DNA of 42,715 nt, taken from NCBI GenBank assembly GCA_944325525.1, contig CALVAK010000018.1, positions 1 to 42,715 on the forward strand, in the 5' to 3' direction. This DNA comes from Candidatus Gastranaerophilales bacterium (GTDB lineage: Bacteria; Cyanobacteriota; Vampirovibrionia; Gastranaerophilales; Gastranaerophilaceae). The notes beneath the pieces were generated by a model. The model was not told the DNA's origin. It made no database searches and worked only from the letters and a program-made list of their open reading frames with translations. Positions 35,101-42,715 of the stretch are shown in pieces. Each line of letters starts with the position of its first letter. Position 1 is the first letter of the stretch. The position numbers and the translations under genes are program-made.

Positions 35101-35652
35101 GATGTAAATATACTTGTTCTTGATACAGAAGTATATTCAAATACAGGCGGTCAAGCATCAAAATCAACACCTACCGGTGCAGTTGCGAAATTCGCAACAG
35201 GCGGAAAAAAGACCTATAAGAAGAATATGGGCTTAATGAGTATGTCATACGGCTACGTATATGTTGCCTCTGTAGCCCTAGGTGCAGACAGAGCCCAGAC
35301 ACTTAAAGCCTTCCAGGAAGCTGAAGCATACAAAGGACCTTCAATTATTTTTGCTTATGCACCTTGTATTGCACACGGTATTGATATGAGCAAAACACAG
35401 ACAGAACAAAAACGTGCTGTGGAAGCAGGATATTATCCTCTATACAGATATAATCCTGAGAATGAAATACCGTTCAGCTGGGATGCTAAAGATCCTAAAG
35501 GCAGCTATCAAGATTTCATAAGAAGTGAAGGAAGATACAAATCACTACTTAAAACCAATCCGCAGGCTGCAGAAGATCTTTATAAACAAGCTGAAAATGA
35601 TGCCGCAAAACGTATGGCTGTATTTAAAGCTGTTGGTGAATTAATTAAATAG
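32101..35652 (+). CDS. nifJ: Pyruvate:ferredoxin (flavodoxin) oxidoreductase, single-chain
   Basis: A roughly 1180-residue fused enzyme that oxidises pyruvate and CoA to acetyl-CoA and CO2, reducing ferredoxin; the key step of anaerobic pyruvate metabolism. Domains in order: pyruvate-binding N-terminal domain (TVDGNYAAAHIAYAL, IYPITPSSTMGEW), transketolase-like domain II, gamma domain, two 4Fe-4S motifs (CIQCGICASACPHA and CKDCTGCGVCIDQCPA), then the thiamine-diphosphate domain with a further cluster region (GACAGCGETPY), GGDGWANDIGYGG and DTEVYSNTGGQASKSTP. Candidate starts are ATG 32101 (GAGG four nt before) or 32119; 32053 has no site. A strong terminator follows, so it is a single-gene unit. 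Confidence 0.97.
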   Translation: MEVVGNMPKNTITVDGNYAAAHIAYALSEVSAIYPITPSSTMGEWIDEWASQHKKNIWGKEVRVAEMQSEAGAAGAVHGSLAAGALTSTYTASQGLLLMIPVMHKIAGEMLPSVIHVAARAIAAQSLSIFGDHSDVMGCRNTGYAMLAANSVQEEMDLALVAHLATYKAKVPFLQFFDGFRTSHEVHKIEEISYEDIAKLVEPKYIEEFKKRALRPEAPVCKVGAQNTDVYFQGRETVNKYYDAVPDIVQEYMDKVAAVTGRQYHPFDYAGAPDATDIIVAMGSGCETIEETIEYLNEKRNTKYGLIKVRLYRPFDVKRFNEVLPKTVKRITVLDRTKEPGSIGEPLYLDVVAALEGKDVRIIGGRYGLSSKEFTPSMVLAVYKHAENNGFHGFTVGIEDDVTNKSLKVTEHIVTEPEGTTNCMFWGLGSDGTVGANKNSIKIIGQYTEKDAQAYFAYDSKKSFGVTVSHLRFGDKPIKSTYLITAPDFVSCSTHAYIGRYDMLKGIKEGGTFLLNSPWSREEAFSHLTKDMQKTIIDKKIKFYNVDAEALIEKQPGLRGKGANTVMMVAYFKVSGIIPFEQALEGMREMTKKTFKKKGDDVVNMNLALIDAAVDACQEVIIPSSLDGVCAAEDVKLIPDNADDFAKKIIEPSMRQKGDDIPVSAMSIDGVIPTGTACLEKRGIAPRVPHWNSENCIQCGICASACPHAAIRTKLIEAKDLKAAPETFNTVPAKPALADEHFKVQVYCKDCTGCGVCIDQCPANKNPEKQALTWSTIEKEEAACEVVNEKFFDELPDNVMGRNTIKTIKGAMLRKPLFEFSGACAGCGETPYVKLVSQLFGENAIVANATGCSSIYSGTFPTIPYTKTKEGRGPAWANSLFEDNAEFGFGMRLAVDQNRDTLKTYCEKVLNNDKTPSDLKEALTEALSYWDNSKTEEAIAAQNKAKDVLKKYADAACPDLAKVRELQDYFTDKSVWIIGGDGWANDIGYGGIDHVLAQNQDVNILVLDTEVYSNTGGQASKSTPTGAVAKFATGGKKTYKKNMGLMSMSYGYVYVASVALGADRAQTLKAFQEAEAYKGPSIIFAYAPCIAHGIDMSKTQTEQKRAVEAGYYPLYRYNPENEIPFSWDAKDPKGSYQDFIRSEGRYKSLLKTNPQAAEDLYKQAENDAAKRMAVFKAVGELIK

Positions 35653-35667
35653 TTAATTTACCTGGCA

Positions 35668-35703
35668 AAAAGAGAGATACGAAATTGTATCTCTCTTTTT
35701 TTT
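35668..35703 (+). terminator. Strong intrinsic terminator of nifJ
   Basis: AGAGAGATAC (35671-35680) pairs with GTATCTCTCT (35687-35696), extended by flanking A/T pairs, around a GAAATT loop and followed by a long T-run. Confidence 0.93.
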
Positions 35704-35719
35704 ATTTTTTGTTTTTTAA

Positions 35720-36163
35720 TCATTTTAAAATTTTAAATATAGCTTTTTTAACATATTTTGAAGAATCAGCACAAAGTGCAGGCATGTGAGCATCTTCAGG
35801 ATAAAAAATCAAAAACATCTTATTATCAGCCTTTAATTTATCAATATCACCAGTTAAAAACATTACATCCTTTTCAAAATCATACTGCTCTTTTACTGAT
35901 GTTCTATCTATATTTGTCCAGCCCATATATTCTTCACCTTTAACTACCAGTTGAATATCAATGTATTTTTTATGAGCTTCTAGTTTTTGCTGCGGTTTTG
36001 TTTCATATTCCTGCAAATTAAAAAATACTTCATTTCCTCTTAATTCATGCTTACCGCATTCCATTGTACTTAAATCATTATTTTTTATAAAATCGAAAAC
36101 CAACTTAAAATCACTGTGTAAATTATAATATTTTTCACAATTATCTAAAGTATCAATAATCAT
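35720..36163 (-). CDS. YhcH/YjgK/YiaL-family protein
   Basis: A 147-residue cupin-like protein of the DUF386 family (relatives: YhcH in sialic-acid catabolism, EbgC, the beta subunit of evolved beta-galactosidase). The typical segments are EAHKKYIDIQLVVKGEE, a likely metal-binding site with His and Asp, and FYPEDAHMPAL near the end. A role in handling free sugar anomers is proposed for relatives but is unproven here; no sugar catabolic genes are nearby. AAAGGAGA precedes the ATG. It is convergent with nifJ. Confidence 0.88.
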   Translation of the reverse strand: MIIDTLDNCEKYYNLHSDFKLVFDFIKNNDLSTMECGKHELRGNEVFFNLQEYETKPQQKLEAHKKYIDIQLVVKGEEYMGWTNIDRTSVKEQYDFEKDVMFLTGDIDKLKADNKMFLIFYPEDAHMPALCADSSKYVKKAIFKILK

Positions 36164-36291
36164 TACAAACTCTCCTTTAAAAAAAATGTAACATAAAATT
36201 TTACAATTGTGAAATAAAAAAGCAATTATTCAAATAAAAAAATCTTTATATATATAAGAGAAAAAAGACTTGTATCTTACGGGAGTTTATA

Positions 36292-36495
36292 ATGAACGAA
36301 GAACAATTAAATGTAGTTTTGGGGACAATAAGTGAACCTGTAAAGAATGTATACAAACTTACATCAAGAAAACAGGCAGAAGAAATACAACGAATTGTAA
36401 GAATTTTTCATATAAACGAAGAACAAAAAAACAAGCATAAAATGCTTGCAATAAAAAATCTTGCAACAATGAAAGTCGTTTTCAGTAATAATTAA
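36292..36495 (+). CDS. Small 67-residue hypothetical protein
   Basis: A compact helical protein (MNEEQLNVVLGTISEPVKNV, KQAEEIQRIVRIFHINEE, HKMLAIKNLATMKVVF) with no known domain, Cys or membrane span. GGGAG stands seven nt before the ATG, and codon use matches its neighbours, so I take it as real. The stop overlaps the stop of the convergent acetyltransferase gene by four nt. A 7-bp perfect hairpin (CAAGCAT-AAA-ATGCTTG) is embedded near its 3' end at about 36432-36448. Confidence 0.65.
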   Translation: MNEEQLNVVLGTISEPVKNVYKLTSRKQAEEIQRIVRIFHINEEQKNKHKMLAIKNLATMKVVFSNN

Positions 36496-37487
36496 TTATT
36501 TACAACGGGGTGATATGCCTGCGGATAGGAATATTGTTCAACAAAGCCGTTTGAAGTATACATATTCACGGCTTCAATATTATCTGAATCACAGCTTGCA
36601 TTTAATTCTTTCAAAGCCCATCCCCCTGTAATAGCAGCTGTTAATAAACTATCTATTAACTGTTTTAATAATATTTTTCCAAAACCATAATGTCTATGCT
36701 TTTTTAAAATAGCAACAATTGGAACATTAGCTATTTTCTCATTAGTTAAATTTGCGAAACAAAAACCGACAGGGTGTTTTTTATATACAAGAACCTTTGT
36801 TATTCCGGGCAGGAACTGACCATATATATTTTCTGTTATTTTTTCAAGAATATCCATAGACCCCTTATAGGTAAGGAATCTGCTGTCGAACAGGGCATCT
36901 GATGAATCTTTAAATGCTTGATGTATGACTTCTGCCGCATCTTTTAAATATGTCGTTTTCCAATTTGTTATTGAATAATCATGCGGTAAATTAGGAATAT
37001 AAATTTCTTTTGTTTTATTTATTGAAGTAATATCCGTTAAATTAAAAGCCATAACAGAAGTATTAACAATTTTAAATCCATATTCTTTAATATCTGAAAC
37101 AAAAGAATTTTGTTTTCCCAGCATAGGATAATTTACAATTTTTTTATTCATTAAATGTTTATTCACTTCAATAAATTTTTCCAGAAGCAATCTTCTTCTA
37201 CCATTGGTGTTTTCATTCCCGATACAATAAATAATATTCAATTCCAATGCTTCTGAAATAATAGTAGTATAAACTAGAAACCCGGTCGGAATATCATCTT
37301 CAAAGAGAATTAAACAATTTAAAAGACCGTCTTCAATACTTTTTATAAAAGAATTATATTCTAAAGGTTCCAATTCAAAATTATAATCATTAACGGCATT
37401 TTGTCTAAAATCATTATAAACTCCCGCAAAAACTTTATTATATTTTGAATTATATTGTTCTACTTTATATATTGTTATATTAGCCAT
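36492..37487 (-). CDS. GNAT-family acetyltransferase (probable tandem GNAT)
   Basis: A 331-residue protein. The C-terminal half shows a GNAT core: VGFCFANLTNE, VPIVAILKKHRHYGFGKILLKQL (the acetyl-CoA-binding region, with R/Q-x-x-G-x-G/A as RHYGFG) and NIEAVNMYTSNGF. The N-terminal half (about 1-150), with CLILFEDDIPTGFLVY and a KIVNTSVMAF strand, looks like a second, degenerate GNAT unit. The substrate is unknown. ATG 37487 is preferred, because the longer frame would start with TTG inside the end of ribBA. It follows ribBA by 10 nt and so is likely co-transcribed with the riboflavin genes. Confidence 0.83.
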   Translation of the reverse strand: MANITIYKVEQYNSKYNKVFAGVYNDFRQNAVNDYNFELEPLEYNSFIKSIEDGLLNCLILFEDDIPTGFLVYTTIISEALELNIIYCIGNENTNGRRRLLLEKFIEVNKHLMNKKIVNYPMLGKQNSFVSDIKEYGFKIVNTSVMAFNLTDITSINKTKEIYIPNLPHDYSITNWKTTYLKDAAEVIHQAFKDSSDALFDSRFLTYKGSMDILEKITENIYGQFLPGITKVLVYKKHPVGFCFANLTNEKIANVPIVAILKKHRHYGFGKILLKQLIDSLLTAAITGGWALKELNASCDSDNIEAVNMYTSNGFVEQYSYPQAYHPVVNN

Positions 37488-37497
37488 AACAGCACCG

Positions 37498-38712
37498 TTA
37501 TATATCAATTAAATGTTCCATTTTATCTACTTTAGTATGTATATATTTTTCATTGTATTTTGTCAAGTGAGGTTTTAAGGCAACTCTTTCAACAACTTGA
37601 AGCCCATATCCTTTAAGAGCAACTATTTTAGTAGGATTATTAGTTATAAGTTTAAATTTCGTATAACCTAAATCTCTTAATATTTGTGCACCGATTCCAT
37701 AATTTCTCAAATCAGGACGAAAGCCCAGAGAAATATTTGCCTGAACTGTATCTTGTCCTTTTTCCTGAAGAGCGTATGCTTTTATTTTATTAACAAGTCC
37801 GATTCCTCTGCCTTCATGACCTCTAATATATACTAAAGCACCTTTTCCGTAGTGTTCAATCAATCTCAATGCTGTTTCTAACTGATTTTGACAGTCACAG
37901 CGTTTAGAATGAAAAATATCACCGGTTAAACATTCAGAGTGAACTCTTACGAGCGGAATTTTATCGGAGCCGTCGTCTTTAACTATTGCAACCTGATCAA
38001 CGCCACTTATATTATTTAAATAACCGTAAACCTTAAAATTTCCAAAGTCGGACGGCAAATTTGCAACCGCTGCCCTTTTTATAAAAGTTTCTTTTTTTAG
38101 CCTGTATTCTATTAATTGTGCGACAGTAATAAATTTAAGGTTATATTTTTTAGAAAATTCAACTAAATCGTCCCTTCTTGCCATTGTACCGTCATCATTG
38201 ACGATTTCACAAATTACCGCAGCAGGAGTTAATCCTGCCAGAGAAGCAAGGTCAACCGAAGCTTCTGTATGTCCGACTCTTTCTAAAACTCCGCCTGAAC
38301 GAGCAATTAAAGGGAAAATATGACCAGGACGTGATAAATCAGAAGGAACAGCATCATTTGCAACAGCAACTTCAATTGTTTTTGCTCTGTCAAAAGCACT
38401 AACACCGGTAGTCACACCAAATTTTCTATCGGCGTCAATACTCTGTGTAAAAGCAGTACCTTTAGGATCTGTACTATGACTTACCATTTCTGACAGACCT
38501 AACTTTTCTGCTTTTTCTCTTGTAAGAGCCAAGCATAATACCCCTTTACATTTTGAAATCAAAAAATTCACTGCATCCGGTGTTGCAAATTGAGCCGGAA
38601 TAATAACATCACCTTCATTTTCTCTATCTTCATCATCAGCAACAATAACGGGTTTTCCCTGTTTAAAATCATCTATTGCTTCATCTATCGAATTAAATTT
38701 AATTTCGCTCAT
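37498..38712 (-). CDS. ribBA: Bifunctional 3,4-dihydroxy-2-butanone-4-phosphate synthase / GTP cyclohydrolase II
   Basis: A 404-residue fusion making both precursors of riboflavin. RibB half (1 to about 200): VIVADDEDRENEGDVIIPA with the acidic metal-binding loop, then RSGGVLERVGHTEASVDLA. RibA half (about 205-404): RVHSECLTGDIFHSKRCDCQ with the three zinc Cys, YIRGHEGRGIGL, and the C-terminal LITNNPTKIVALKGYGL. Both halves keep their catalytic residues. It starts one nt after ribE ends, so they are co-translated. No ribD or ribH is in the window. Confidence 0.96.
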   Translation of the reverse strand: MSEIKFNSIDEAIDDFKQGKPVIVADDEDRENEGDVIIPAQFATPDAVNFLISKCKGVLCLALTREKAEKLGLSEMVSHSTDPKGTAFTQSIDADRKFGVTTGVSAFDRAKTIEVAVANDAVPSDLSRPGHIFPLIARSGGVLERVGHTEASVDLASLAGLTPAAVICEIVNDDGTMARRDDLVEFSKKYNLKFITVAQLIEYRLKKETFIKRAAVANLPSDFGNFKVYGYLNNISGVDQVAIVKDDGSDKIPLVRVHSECLTGDIFHSKRCDCQNQLETALRLIEHYGKGALVYIRGHEGRGIGLVNKIKAYALQEKGQDTVQANISLGFRPDLRNYGIGAQILRDLGYTKFKLITNNPTKIVALKGYGLQVVERVALKPHLTKYNEKYIHTKVDKMEHLIDI

Positions 38713-38713
38713 A

Positions 38714-39355
38714 TTACATAAATCCGTTCTCGGCTAAAAAACCGTAATTAATTTTACTTGTATTATTATTTGAATTTAAAAATTTTTCAATATACTTTGC
38801 AAACAAATCAGTTTCTATATTAACTATATTTCCTGTTTTTAAATTTGAAAGATTTACTTCATTTAACGTTGAAGGAATTAATTCTACGGAAAATATATCA
38901 TTTTCAATTGAAGCAACAGTTAAACTAACACCATTAACGGCTATTGAGCCTTTATATATAACATATTTAGAAAATTCGTCAGGAATTCTGAAATAAAATC
39001 TTTTTGAAAATCCGTCTTCTTGAACAGATAAAAGAACAGCGGTGCAGTCAATATGTCCTGAAACAATATGTCCATCAATTCTTTTATTTAATGTTAAAGC
39101 TCTTTCCAGATTAACAAAGTCATTTTTTCTTATATCTTTAAAATTAGTAACATGTAGAGTTTCGTTTGAAGTTTCAAAAGAAATATAGTCTTTACCGAAG
39201 TCAATAACAGTCTGACACGCACCATTAACGCATACACTTGCACCAACTTTGATATCAGCCAATATTTTACTGCAAGCAATGCTCAATTTCATTCCCTTTG
39301 ACGTAATATTACAATCTTTTACTATTCCCTGTTCTTCTATTAAACCTGTAAACAT
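38714..39355 (-). CDS. ribE: Riboflavin synthase alpha chain
   Basis: A 213-residue trimeric enzyme dismutating 6,7-dimethyl-8-ribityllumazine to riboflavin. The start MFTGLIEEQGIV is the family signature; two lumazine-binding repeats follow (CVNGACQTV in the first, HIVSGHIDCT and GSIAVNGVSLTV in the second). It is full length. There is no Shine-Dalgarno sequence before the ATG. The region upstream (39356-39484) lacks the conserved elements of an FMN riboswitch. It is the first gene of a ribE-ribBA-GNAT run. Confidence 0.95.
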   Translation of the reverse strand: MFTGLIEEQGIVKDCNITSKGMKLSIACSKILADIKVGASVCVNGACQTVIDFGKDYISFETSNETLHVTNFKDIRKNDFVNLERALTLNKRIDGHIVSGHIDCTAVLLSVQEDGFSKRFYFRIPDEFSKYVIYKGSIAVNGVSLTVASIENDIFSVELIPSTLNEVNLSNLKTGNIVNIETDLFAKYIEKFLNSNNNTSKINYGFLAENGFM

Positions 39356-39484
39356 ACAAAAAGTTTAGCATAATAACCATAAGTTTATTACTATAATTTT
39401 AACTAATATTACAAATTTTAATTATAAAGTTAATTTAGTTGTAAAAAAATAAAAAAGATAATAAAATATTTGTAAGGAGTTTAA

Positions 39485-39991
39485 ATGGCAATAGCTTATT
39501 TGTGTTTAGGTTCAAATGTAGGAGATAAAGTAGGTAACTTACAGCAAGCAGTTAAGTTATTAACAGCTAACGCAATGGTTACGGTAGTTCGTTCATCTGC
39601 ATTTTATGAAACAGAACCGTGGGGCAATAAAGACTTAGATTGGTTTGTGAATGCCGTTGTAGAGGTAAAAACAAAACTTACTCCGAGAGAACTTCTGGAA
39701 CTATGCAAAAATACAGAAATTCAAATGGGACGTACAAAGTCAAAAACAAAAGGATATGAAGCAAGAAATATAGATGTAGATATTCTTTTTTATGGTGATT
39801 TAACAATAAACGAACCTGATTTAAAAATTCCACACGAACACCTGCACGAACGTGCTTTTGCAATTGTTCCTTTATTAGAATTAATACCGGATTATGAACA
39901 TCCGAAATATAAAAAATCTTTATTACAGCTGCATGATGAATTAGATACAGTTGATGAAGTTTTTCTTTATGGAACAAGAATCGATATATAA
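39485..39991 (+). CDS. folK: 2-amino-4-hydroxy-6-hydroxymethyldihydropteridine diphosphokinase
   Basis: A 168-residue HPPK of folate synthesis that transfers pyrophosphate from ATP to hydroxymethyldihydropterin. Landmarks are AYLCLGSNVGDKVGNLQQA at the start, the YETEPWG segment, the signature RNIDVDILFYGD with the metal-binding Asp pair, and PHEHLHERAFAIVPLLEL. AAGGAG stands six nt before the ATG. The 3' end overlaps the next gene by about 20 nt. Confidence 0.96.
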   Translation: MAIAYLCLGSNVGDKVGNLQQAVKLLTANAMVTVVRSSAFYETEPWGNKDLDWFVNAVVEVKTKLTPRELLELCKNTEIQMGRTKSKTKGYEARNIDVDILFYGDLTINEPDLKIPHEHLHERAFAIVPLLELIPDYEHPKYKKSLLQLHDELDTVDEVFLYGTRIDI

Positions 39992-41174
39992 AAATATTGC
40001 AGTTATAGGTACAGGAGCATCAGGAGGTTTTGTTTCAATTTTATTATCAAAAAATCCGTACAATAAAGTAACGGCTTTTGATACAAGAGAACCTTTTTCA
40101 ACTTTATTGCCGACCGGCGGCGGAAGATGCAATATTACTTATGATGAAGACAACATTAAAGACTTTGTAAAAAATTATCCAAGGGGAGAAAAATTTCTAT
40201 TATCCGTTTTTTCAAAATTTGATAAAAATAAAACAATACAACTATTTAAAGAACTCGGAATTAATACCTATGTACAAAATGATAAAAGGGTTTTTCCAAC
40301 TTCAAACAGTGCACAAGAAACAGTTAAAAGGCTAAAGAAACACCTTATTACACAAAATTTTACCCTGAAAAAAGAAAAAGTTCTTTCATTAAAGAAAAAG
40401 AACAATAAATACACTATAACTACAGATAAAGGAAATTACATCTTTGATTATGTAATAATCTCAACCGGAGGAAATAAAAGCGGATATAATCTTGCACAAG
40501 AAATGGGGCATAGTATTTCACCATTAAGACCTTCTCTTTGCTCTTTTAATATTAGAGAAAAATACTTGTACGAACTAACAGGAGTCACACTAAAAGATGT
40601 CAAAGCAACAATAAAGTTGAAAAACAAGAAAAACATAACATGCACGGGTGATATTCTTTTTACGCATAAATCTGTGACAGGTCCTCTTATATTTAAGATT
40701 TCTTCTGTTAGTGCTTATGAAGATTTTGATGAAAAAAAAACGATGGAAATCAGCTTAAGTATAACTGAGTGTACATATGAAGATATTGAAAAAGATATAA
40801 AAAGCAATTCAAAAAAAGCGGTAAAAAATATATTTTATAATTATGCCCCTAAAAATTTTATATTAAAAATAATGCAAATCAATAACATCAATAAGGATAA
40901 ACAGGCAGCACAACTAACCAAAAAAGAAAAAGAAATATTAATTAATTCTCTGTTAAATTTAAAGCTTCACGCAGAAAAAAGGATTAAAGATTCTGAAATA
41001 GTAACTGCGGGCGGAATAAAATTGGATGAAATAAATTCTAAAACAATGGAGTCCAAAATAAATAAAGGACTGTATTTTACCGGAGAAATTTTGGATATTG
41101 ACGGATTTACCGGTGGCTTTAATTTACAAAACTGCTGGTCAACTGCATATATATGCAGTTTAAATTTCAATTAA
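39969..41174 (+). CDS. HI0933-family FAD-dependent oxidoreductase (BaiN-like)
   Basis: A 401-residue flavoprotein of the HI0933/YhiN family. The N-terminal FAD motif is VIGTGASGGFVSILL, where classical members have GGGPAG; the family signature LPTGGGRCNITYD follows, then KRVFPTSNSAQETV, DYVIISTGGNKSG, LFTHKSVTGPLIF, and ILDIDGFTGGFNLQNCWSTA at the C-terminus. The physiological reaction of most members is unknown; BaiN acts on bile acid intermediates in clostridia, but a bile-acid role cannot be inferred here. I prefer ATG 39969 (MEQES), since earlier starts lack ribosome sites too. It overlaps folK by 23 nt. Confidence 0.88.
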   Translation: MEQESIYKNIAVIGTGASGGFVSILLSKNPYNKVTAFDTREPFSTLLPTGGGRCNITYDEDNIKDFVKNYPRGEKFLLSVFSKFDKNKTIQLFKELGINTYVQNDKRVFPTSNSAQETVKRLKKHLITQNFTLKKEKVLSLKKKNNKYTITTDKGNYIFDYVIISTGGNKSGYNLAQEMGHSISPLRPSLCSFNIREKYLYELTGVTLKDVKATIKLKNKKNITCTGDILFTHKSVTGPLIFKISSVSAYEDFDEKKTMEISLSITECTYEDIEKDIKSNSKKAVKNIFYNYAPKNFILKIMQINNINKDKQAAQLTKKEKEILINSLLNLKLHAEKRIKDSEIVTAGGIKLDEINSKTMESKINKGLYFTGEILDIDGFTGGFNLQNCWSTAYICSLNFN

Positions 41175-41205
41175 AAAATCATTAAATTCGTACTATATGT
41201 ATAAT

Positions 41206-41997
41206 TTATTCAATAACAACATTTTCCTGTTGTTTAAAATTGACCTCTTTTATAAATTGAGCGGTTAAATCAAGAACATAAATATAACCGACAGCAAATA
41301 TAACTGAAAAAATCAATGTACTGGCTATCGATACTGCTGACAATTTTAAATTTTGTACTACAACCGGAGAAAATATAGTTTGAAAACCAAGTACAAAAGC
41401 AATAGGAGCAACTATTAAGAATGCAATAATTAAACATATTACATTTAATATCAAAAATTTTAATATATATTTTCCTAATTTACCTGCTGATTTTTTAATA
41501 AAAACACCGGCTTTTTTAATATTAAACCAGTCAGCAAATTTTAGAGATATTGCATAATTAAAATAAAAGCCCATAAAATACACACCGAGTATAAAAACAA
41601 AAGGAATAATGATAAGACCTAAAAAAGGATTAATTTTAAGAAGAATAAAAAACGGAACAGCAAGAACAAATGTAAGAATAGAAGATATTAAAAAGCATCC
41701 AGAAGTATTTAGAAAACCATTTACTGTAATTTCTTTAAAATCCGAGAATAAATTCGGAATAACACTATTTTTTTCGTGAATAGCATTATTTAAAGCCATA
41801 ATGTAAATACCGTTCATAATAAAAATAAAAAACAAATAAATAACTAAAACCGGAAAAGTTAAACCAGATCCTTTATCAGAGAAAAACATCCCGCAAATAC
41901 CCGTCAAAACAGATAAAATAATATAAAAGAATAAATTTGTTTTGTCATAATTTTCTGAAGCAACATTTGAAAAAGCCGTTCTTATACTTATTGTCAT
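41206..41997 (-). CDS. Polytopic membrane protein (DUF4013-like)
   Basis: A 263-residue protein with about six membrane spans: about residues 22-40, 46-70, 100-125, 125-150, 178-205 and 220-245. A positively charged cytoplasmic loop (KKAGVFIKKSAGKLGK, about 162-177) sits in the middle. The pattern recalls the DUF4013 type of integral membrane proteins, but that is a weak assignment. AAGGAG lies a few nt before the ATG. It is convergent with the HI0933-type gene and followed by no clear terminator. Confidence 0.7.
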   Translation of the reverse strand: MTISIRTAFSNVASENYDKTNLFFYIILSVLTGICGMFFSDKGSGLTFPVLVIYLFFIFIMNGIYIMALNNAIHEKNSVIPNLFSDFKEITVNGFLNTSGCFLISSILTFVLAVPFFILLKINPFLGLIIIPFVFILGVYFMGFYFNYAISLKFADWFNIKKAGVFIKKSAGKLGKYILKFLILNVICLIIAFLIVAPIAFVLGFQTIFSPVVVQNLKLSAVSIASTLIFSVIFAVGYIYVLDLTAQFIKEVNFKQQENVVIE

Positions 41998-42460
41998 AAA
42001 ATCTCCTTATTAATTGTTATAAAAGAATTATAATATTTTATACTATAATAATAAATAGTTTGAATATATTAATTATAATACCGGGACAAATTACAAATTA
42101 GAGTTTAATGTCAAACAGCTAATTAAGATGAGGCATACTTGCCGTTTTTAAGCTGTAATTATACTACTTAAAATTATACTGTTAGATGATGAGAAACAAA
42201 ACATACTTCACAGAATCAAAGATTTTGGAAAAAGCAGCCATGTCCGGACAAAAGACTACATAATAATTCTTCATCACAGGAATTTTATATGCAAGAAAAA
42301 GTAATATTTTTGAGTTTTGTAAATATATGTTTGAAAAAAAATATGTTTAAGATATTATATTAACAGTAATTTTAAACAAAGGAAGTAGAATATAAGAAAA
42401 AGCTGTATTCTATAGTTTTCTATTGTAAATAATTAAAAAATAATAAGAAAAGGTGACACA
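41998..42460. other. Intergenic region before rpmG with a nested hairpin
   Basis: ACAGCT (42115-42120) pairs with AGCTGT (42151-42156), enclosing GGCA / TGCC (42132-42135, 42140-42143). This could be a leader or terminator-like structure but lacks a T-run in the usual place. Short open frames (for example around 42157-42300) have no ribosome site. The right end contains the rpmG promoter and, at 42386-42412, a 7-bp hairpin (TAGAATA / TATTCTA) in its leader. Confidence 0.4.
42331..42358 (+). promoter_or_regulatory. Candidate promoter of the rpmG-trnW operon
   Basis: TTGAAA (42331-42336) and TATTAT (42353-42358) are 16 bp apart, about 100 nt upstream of rpmG. The box quality is fair for this AT-rich DNA. 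Confidence 0.45.
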
Positions 42461-42628
42461 ATGGGAATTAAAGGAAAAAATGACAGAATGGTAGTTCTTG
42501 CTTGTGAAGAATGTAAAAGAAGGAACTATACAACAGTAAAAAACAAAAAGAATATAAAAGAAAGAATGGAATTAAACAAATATTGTCCGTTCTGCCAGAG
42601 ACATGTATTACACAAAGAAACGAAATAA
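42461..42628 (+). CDS. rpmG: 50S ribosomal protein L33
   Basis: A 55-residue protein beginning [20 protein letters not shown], then [31 protein letters not shown]. The two Cys pairs (CEEC and CPFC) form the zinc ribbon of the Cys-containing L33 type. The length is normal. AGGTGA stands just before the ATG. It is followed by a tRNA-Trp gene 13 nt downstream, as in the common bacterial order rpmG-trnW-secE-nusG-rplK. Confidence 0.95.
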   Translation: MGIKGKNDRMVVLACEECKRRNYTTVKNKKNIKERMELNKYCPFCQRHVLHKETK

Positions 42629-42641
42629 GGATTTGTAGTTA

Positions 42642-42714
42642 GCGTCCTTAGTTCAGTTGGTAGAACGTCGGTCTCCAAAACCGGATGTCGAGGGTTCGAG
42701 TCCTTCAGGGCGCG
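42642..42714 (+). tRNA. trnW: tRNA-Trp (anticodon CCA)
   Basis: A complete 73-nt cloverleaf: the acceptor stem GCGTCCT pairs with AGGGCGC (one G-U), the anticodon stem TCGGT pairs with ACCGG around CTCCAAA (anticodon CCA), and the T-arm GAGGG-TTCGAGT-CCTTC is standard. The discriminator base is G, as expected for bacterial Trp. No CCA is encoded within the window, which ends one base later. Confidence 0.95.
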
Positions 42715-42715
42715 A

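Noticed and set aside
36432..36448. Perfect 7-bp hairpin inside the 67-residue gene
   Set aside because: It lies within coding sequence, lacks a T-run and is short enough to be chance in AT-rich DNA.
39356..39484. Possible FMN riboswitch before ribE
   Set aside because: The stretch is uniformly AT-rich and lacks the G-rich conserved blocks of the RFN element.
39969..41174. Bile-acid reductase role for the BaiN-like flavoprotein
   Set aside because: The HI0933 family is broad and no other bai genes are present.
42157..42300. Open stretch resembling a protein remnant upstream of rpmG
   Set aside because: No start codon or ribosome site, and the length is within chance.

Overview
The window is AT-rich (by eye about 30% GC). 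The mix of genes suggests a non-photosynthetic cyanobacterial relative such as Gastranaerophilales (Vampirovibrionia, formerly Melainabacteria). Clues are a fused pyruvate:ferredoxin oxidoreductase, a GH57/DUF3536 protein, a GHL10 glycosidase, RNase HIII, TrmFO, YqeG, and several lineage-type proteins with no recognisable domain, one carrying an NPFGVSFKG motif. This assignment is inference (about 0.6); a low-GC Firmicute is the main alternative. The segment looks like ordinary chromosome: no prophage, insertion sequence or CRISPR array is visible.

Layout. 1-2158: start of an FAD oxidoreductase, long inverted repeats, a coiled-coil-like membrane-anchored protein, a GC-rich structured island (1318-1530), and a divergent XRE regulator/HAD phosphatase pair. 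2234-9783: trmFO, then a plus-strand block with a CpaE/TadZ-like receiver-ATPase, a CpaF/TadA-like protein with a broken P-loop, a NarL-type response regulator, a soluble histidine kinase and a UvrD-like helicase. 9918-14018: an exported unknown, ilvA, a D-2-hydroxyacid dehydrogenase and leuB. 14019-19468: a symmetrical 82-bp hairpin element, an exported OB-like protein, GH57, coaE, and a DtxR-family metalloregulator whose promoter holds a near-perfect DtxR box and which overlaps a membrane protein gene.

19520-24552 is a minus-strand run: thioredoxin-like protein, yqeG, trhP, dapF and a GHL10 glycosidase (wall metabolism plus RNA modification). 24694-29225 holds a DnaJ with a reduced zinc finger, rnhC, an MBL hydrolase, a 35-residue small protein, a lineage-type pair of small proteins and a membrane protein. 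29278-31225 is trpBA. A long AT-rich gap hides a 43-residue protein. It is followed by nifJ (central anaerobic pyruvate oxidation), a YhcH-family protein, a small protein converging on a GNAT acetyltransferase, ribBA-ribE, folK, an HI0933-type flavoprotein, a polytopic membrane protein, and at the right edge rpmG-tRNA-Trp, which normally leads into secE-nusG-rplK.

The most interesting points are: the four-gene CpaE / pseudo-CpaF / response-regulator / kinase block with no pilus genes; the metalloregulator operon; repeated placement of a -10 box 6-7 nt before the ATG in genes without a Shine-Dalgarno sequence (likely leaderless mRNAs); two unusual structured non-coding elements; and two overlooked small proteins.
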